Positions 63,811-64,000 of a stretch of DNA of 64,000 nucleotides are shown here, piece by piece. Position numbers and translations under genes: made by a program. Source of the DNA: Nitratireductor aestuarii (lineage in GTDB: Bacteria > Pseudomonadota > Alphaproteobacteria > Rhizobiales > Rhizobiaceae); assembly GCF_014641695.1 (NCBI RefSeq), contig NZ_BMIF01000003.1:186001-250000 (forward strand), given 5' to 3'. Within the stretch, counting starts at the first letter, position 1. The number at the start of each line of letters is the position of its first letter. The notes under the pieces are model-generated. The model was not told the DNA's origin. It made no database searches and saw only the letters and a program-made list of their open reading frames with translations.

Positions 63811-64000
63811 TCGCACCCAAAATCATGGTCGTCGAGGACGACGAGCCGCTGTGCGTCCTGCTGCGCTACAATCTTGAGGCAGAAGGATATCAGGTCGAGG
63901 TTATCACGCGCGGCGATGAGGCGGACTTGCGCCTTCAGGAACACGTGCCTGACCTTCTGGTGCTCGATTGGATGGTGCCGGCTGTCTCCGGCATCGAGCT
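63807..64000 (+). CDS. phoB: Phosphate response regulator PhoB (5' part)
   Basis: First 64 codons, cut by the right edge. Receiver-domain acidic pocket VVEDDEPLCVLLRYNL (8-23) and the phospho-acceptor Asp in LLVLDWMVP (D54). Its ATG overlaps phoU (ATGA). The DNA-binding domain is beyond the window; context and Pho box support the name. Confidence 0.93.
   Translation, partial: MIAPKIMVVEDDEPLCVLLRYNLEAEGYQVEVITRGDEADLRLQEHVPDLLVLDWMVPAVSGIE

Noticed and set aside
1-64000. CRISPR arrays, insertion sequences and rRNA genes
   Set aside because: No regularly spaced direct repeats, no transposase reading frames and no rRNA-like sequence were seen; the only repeats are the two units near rpoH.

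Overview
The window is a chromosomal segment of an alphaproteobacterium, most likely Hyphomicrobiales (rhizobia-like; Phyllobacteriaceae or Rhizobiaceae grade). The reasons are its gene order (tsaD divergent from hemC-hemD-mitofilin-hemY, ruvCAB-ybgC-tolQRAB-pal-cpoB-tilS-ftsH-glmM, serC-serA, pstSCAB-phoU-phoB), an RcdA/DUF1465 protein, TTAA-N7-TTAA boxes of the CtrA type, Omp25/RopB-like porins and rhizobial-style GGAACC palindromic repeats. Genus cannot be settled from the sequence alone.

Layout. 1-3.2 kb, minus strand: tsaD-gpsA-YciI-EVE-methyltransferase (the last cut by the window edge). 3.3-9.6 kb: hemC, hemD, a Mic60-like protein, hemY, then a TerB-like protein and a glutamine amidotransferase. 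9.6-10.0 kb: a gene-free, strongly structured RNA region (probable 6S RNA) in front of 5-formyl-THF cyclo-ligase. 10.6-14.4 kb: a metallophosphoesterase, TerC, an exported metallo-beta-lactamase-fold protein, YebC and ribosomal protein L31. 14.5-18.4 kb: an MsbA-like ABC exporter and an ExbB-like/OmpA-like membrane pair. 18.6-22.7 kb: an epimerase, then (minus) thiE-like, Sel1-repeat protein, EF-P and SuhB. 22.7-23.2 kb: a predicted small-RNA gene with a CtrA-type box. 23.2-37.0 kb: rcdA, ruvCAB, the Tol-Pal operon, tilS, ftsH, glmM. 37.3-39.1 kb: two outer-membrane beta-barrel genes, each behind a CtrA-type box. 39.3-46.5 kb: serC, serA, an EamA transporter, purA and an unknown membrane protein. 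46.6-49.3 kb: tandem palindromic repeats, rpoH, rluD and a small membrane protein. 49.4 kb: tRNA-Glu(CTC). 55.8-58.3 kb: rfbC-rfbB-rfbD (dTDP-rhamnose). 58.4-64 kb: Pho box, pstS, pstC, pstA, pstB, phoU and the start of phoB.

The accessory region is 49.5-55.8 kb, just after the tRNA. It holds a tandem array of eight small genes whose products begin with a leader of nearly constant length (15 residues, pattern M-R-x-L-x-x-x-E-L-x-x-V-x-G-G) followed by a Gly/Ala-rich glycine-zipper core. They are followed by a CvaA-like membrane-fusion protein and a CvaB-like C39-peptidase ABC transporter. The leaders have the form of the microcin V (colicin V) leader and the exporter genes resemble cvaA/cvaB strongly, so this looks like a multi-peptide, microcin-V-like secretion system. 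Four of the peptides share an exact C-x14-C spacing around a Gly-Pro. One peptide gene carries a single-base frameshift, and no immunity gene can be recognised.

Most of the remainder is conserved housekeeping: haem synthesis, Holliday-junction resolution, envelope integrity (Tol-Pal, peptidoglycan precursor, porins), serine synthesis, heat-shock sigma factor and phosphate uptake. TTAACCAT and TTAA-N7-TTAA motifs before pal, both porins and the candidate small RNA suggest that cell-cycle (CtrA) control of the envelope is a common theme.
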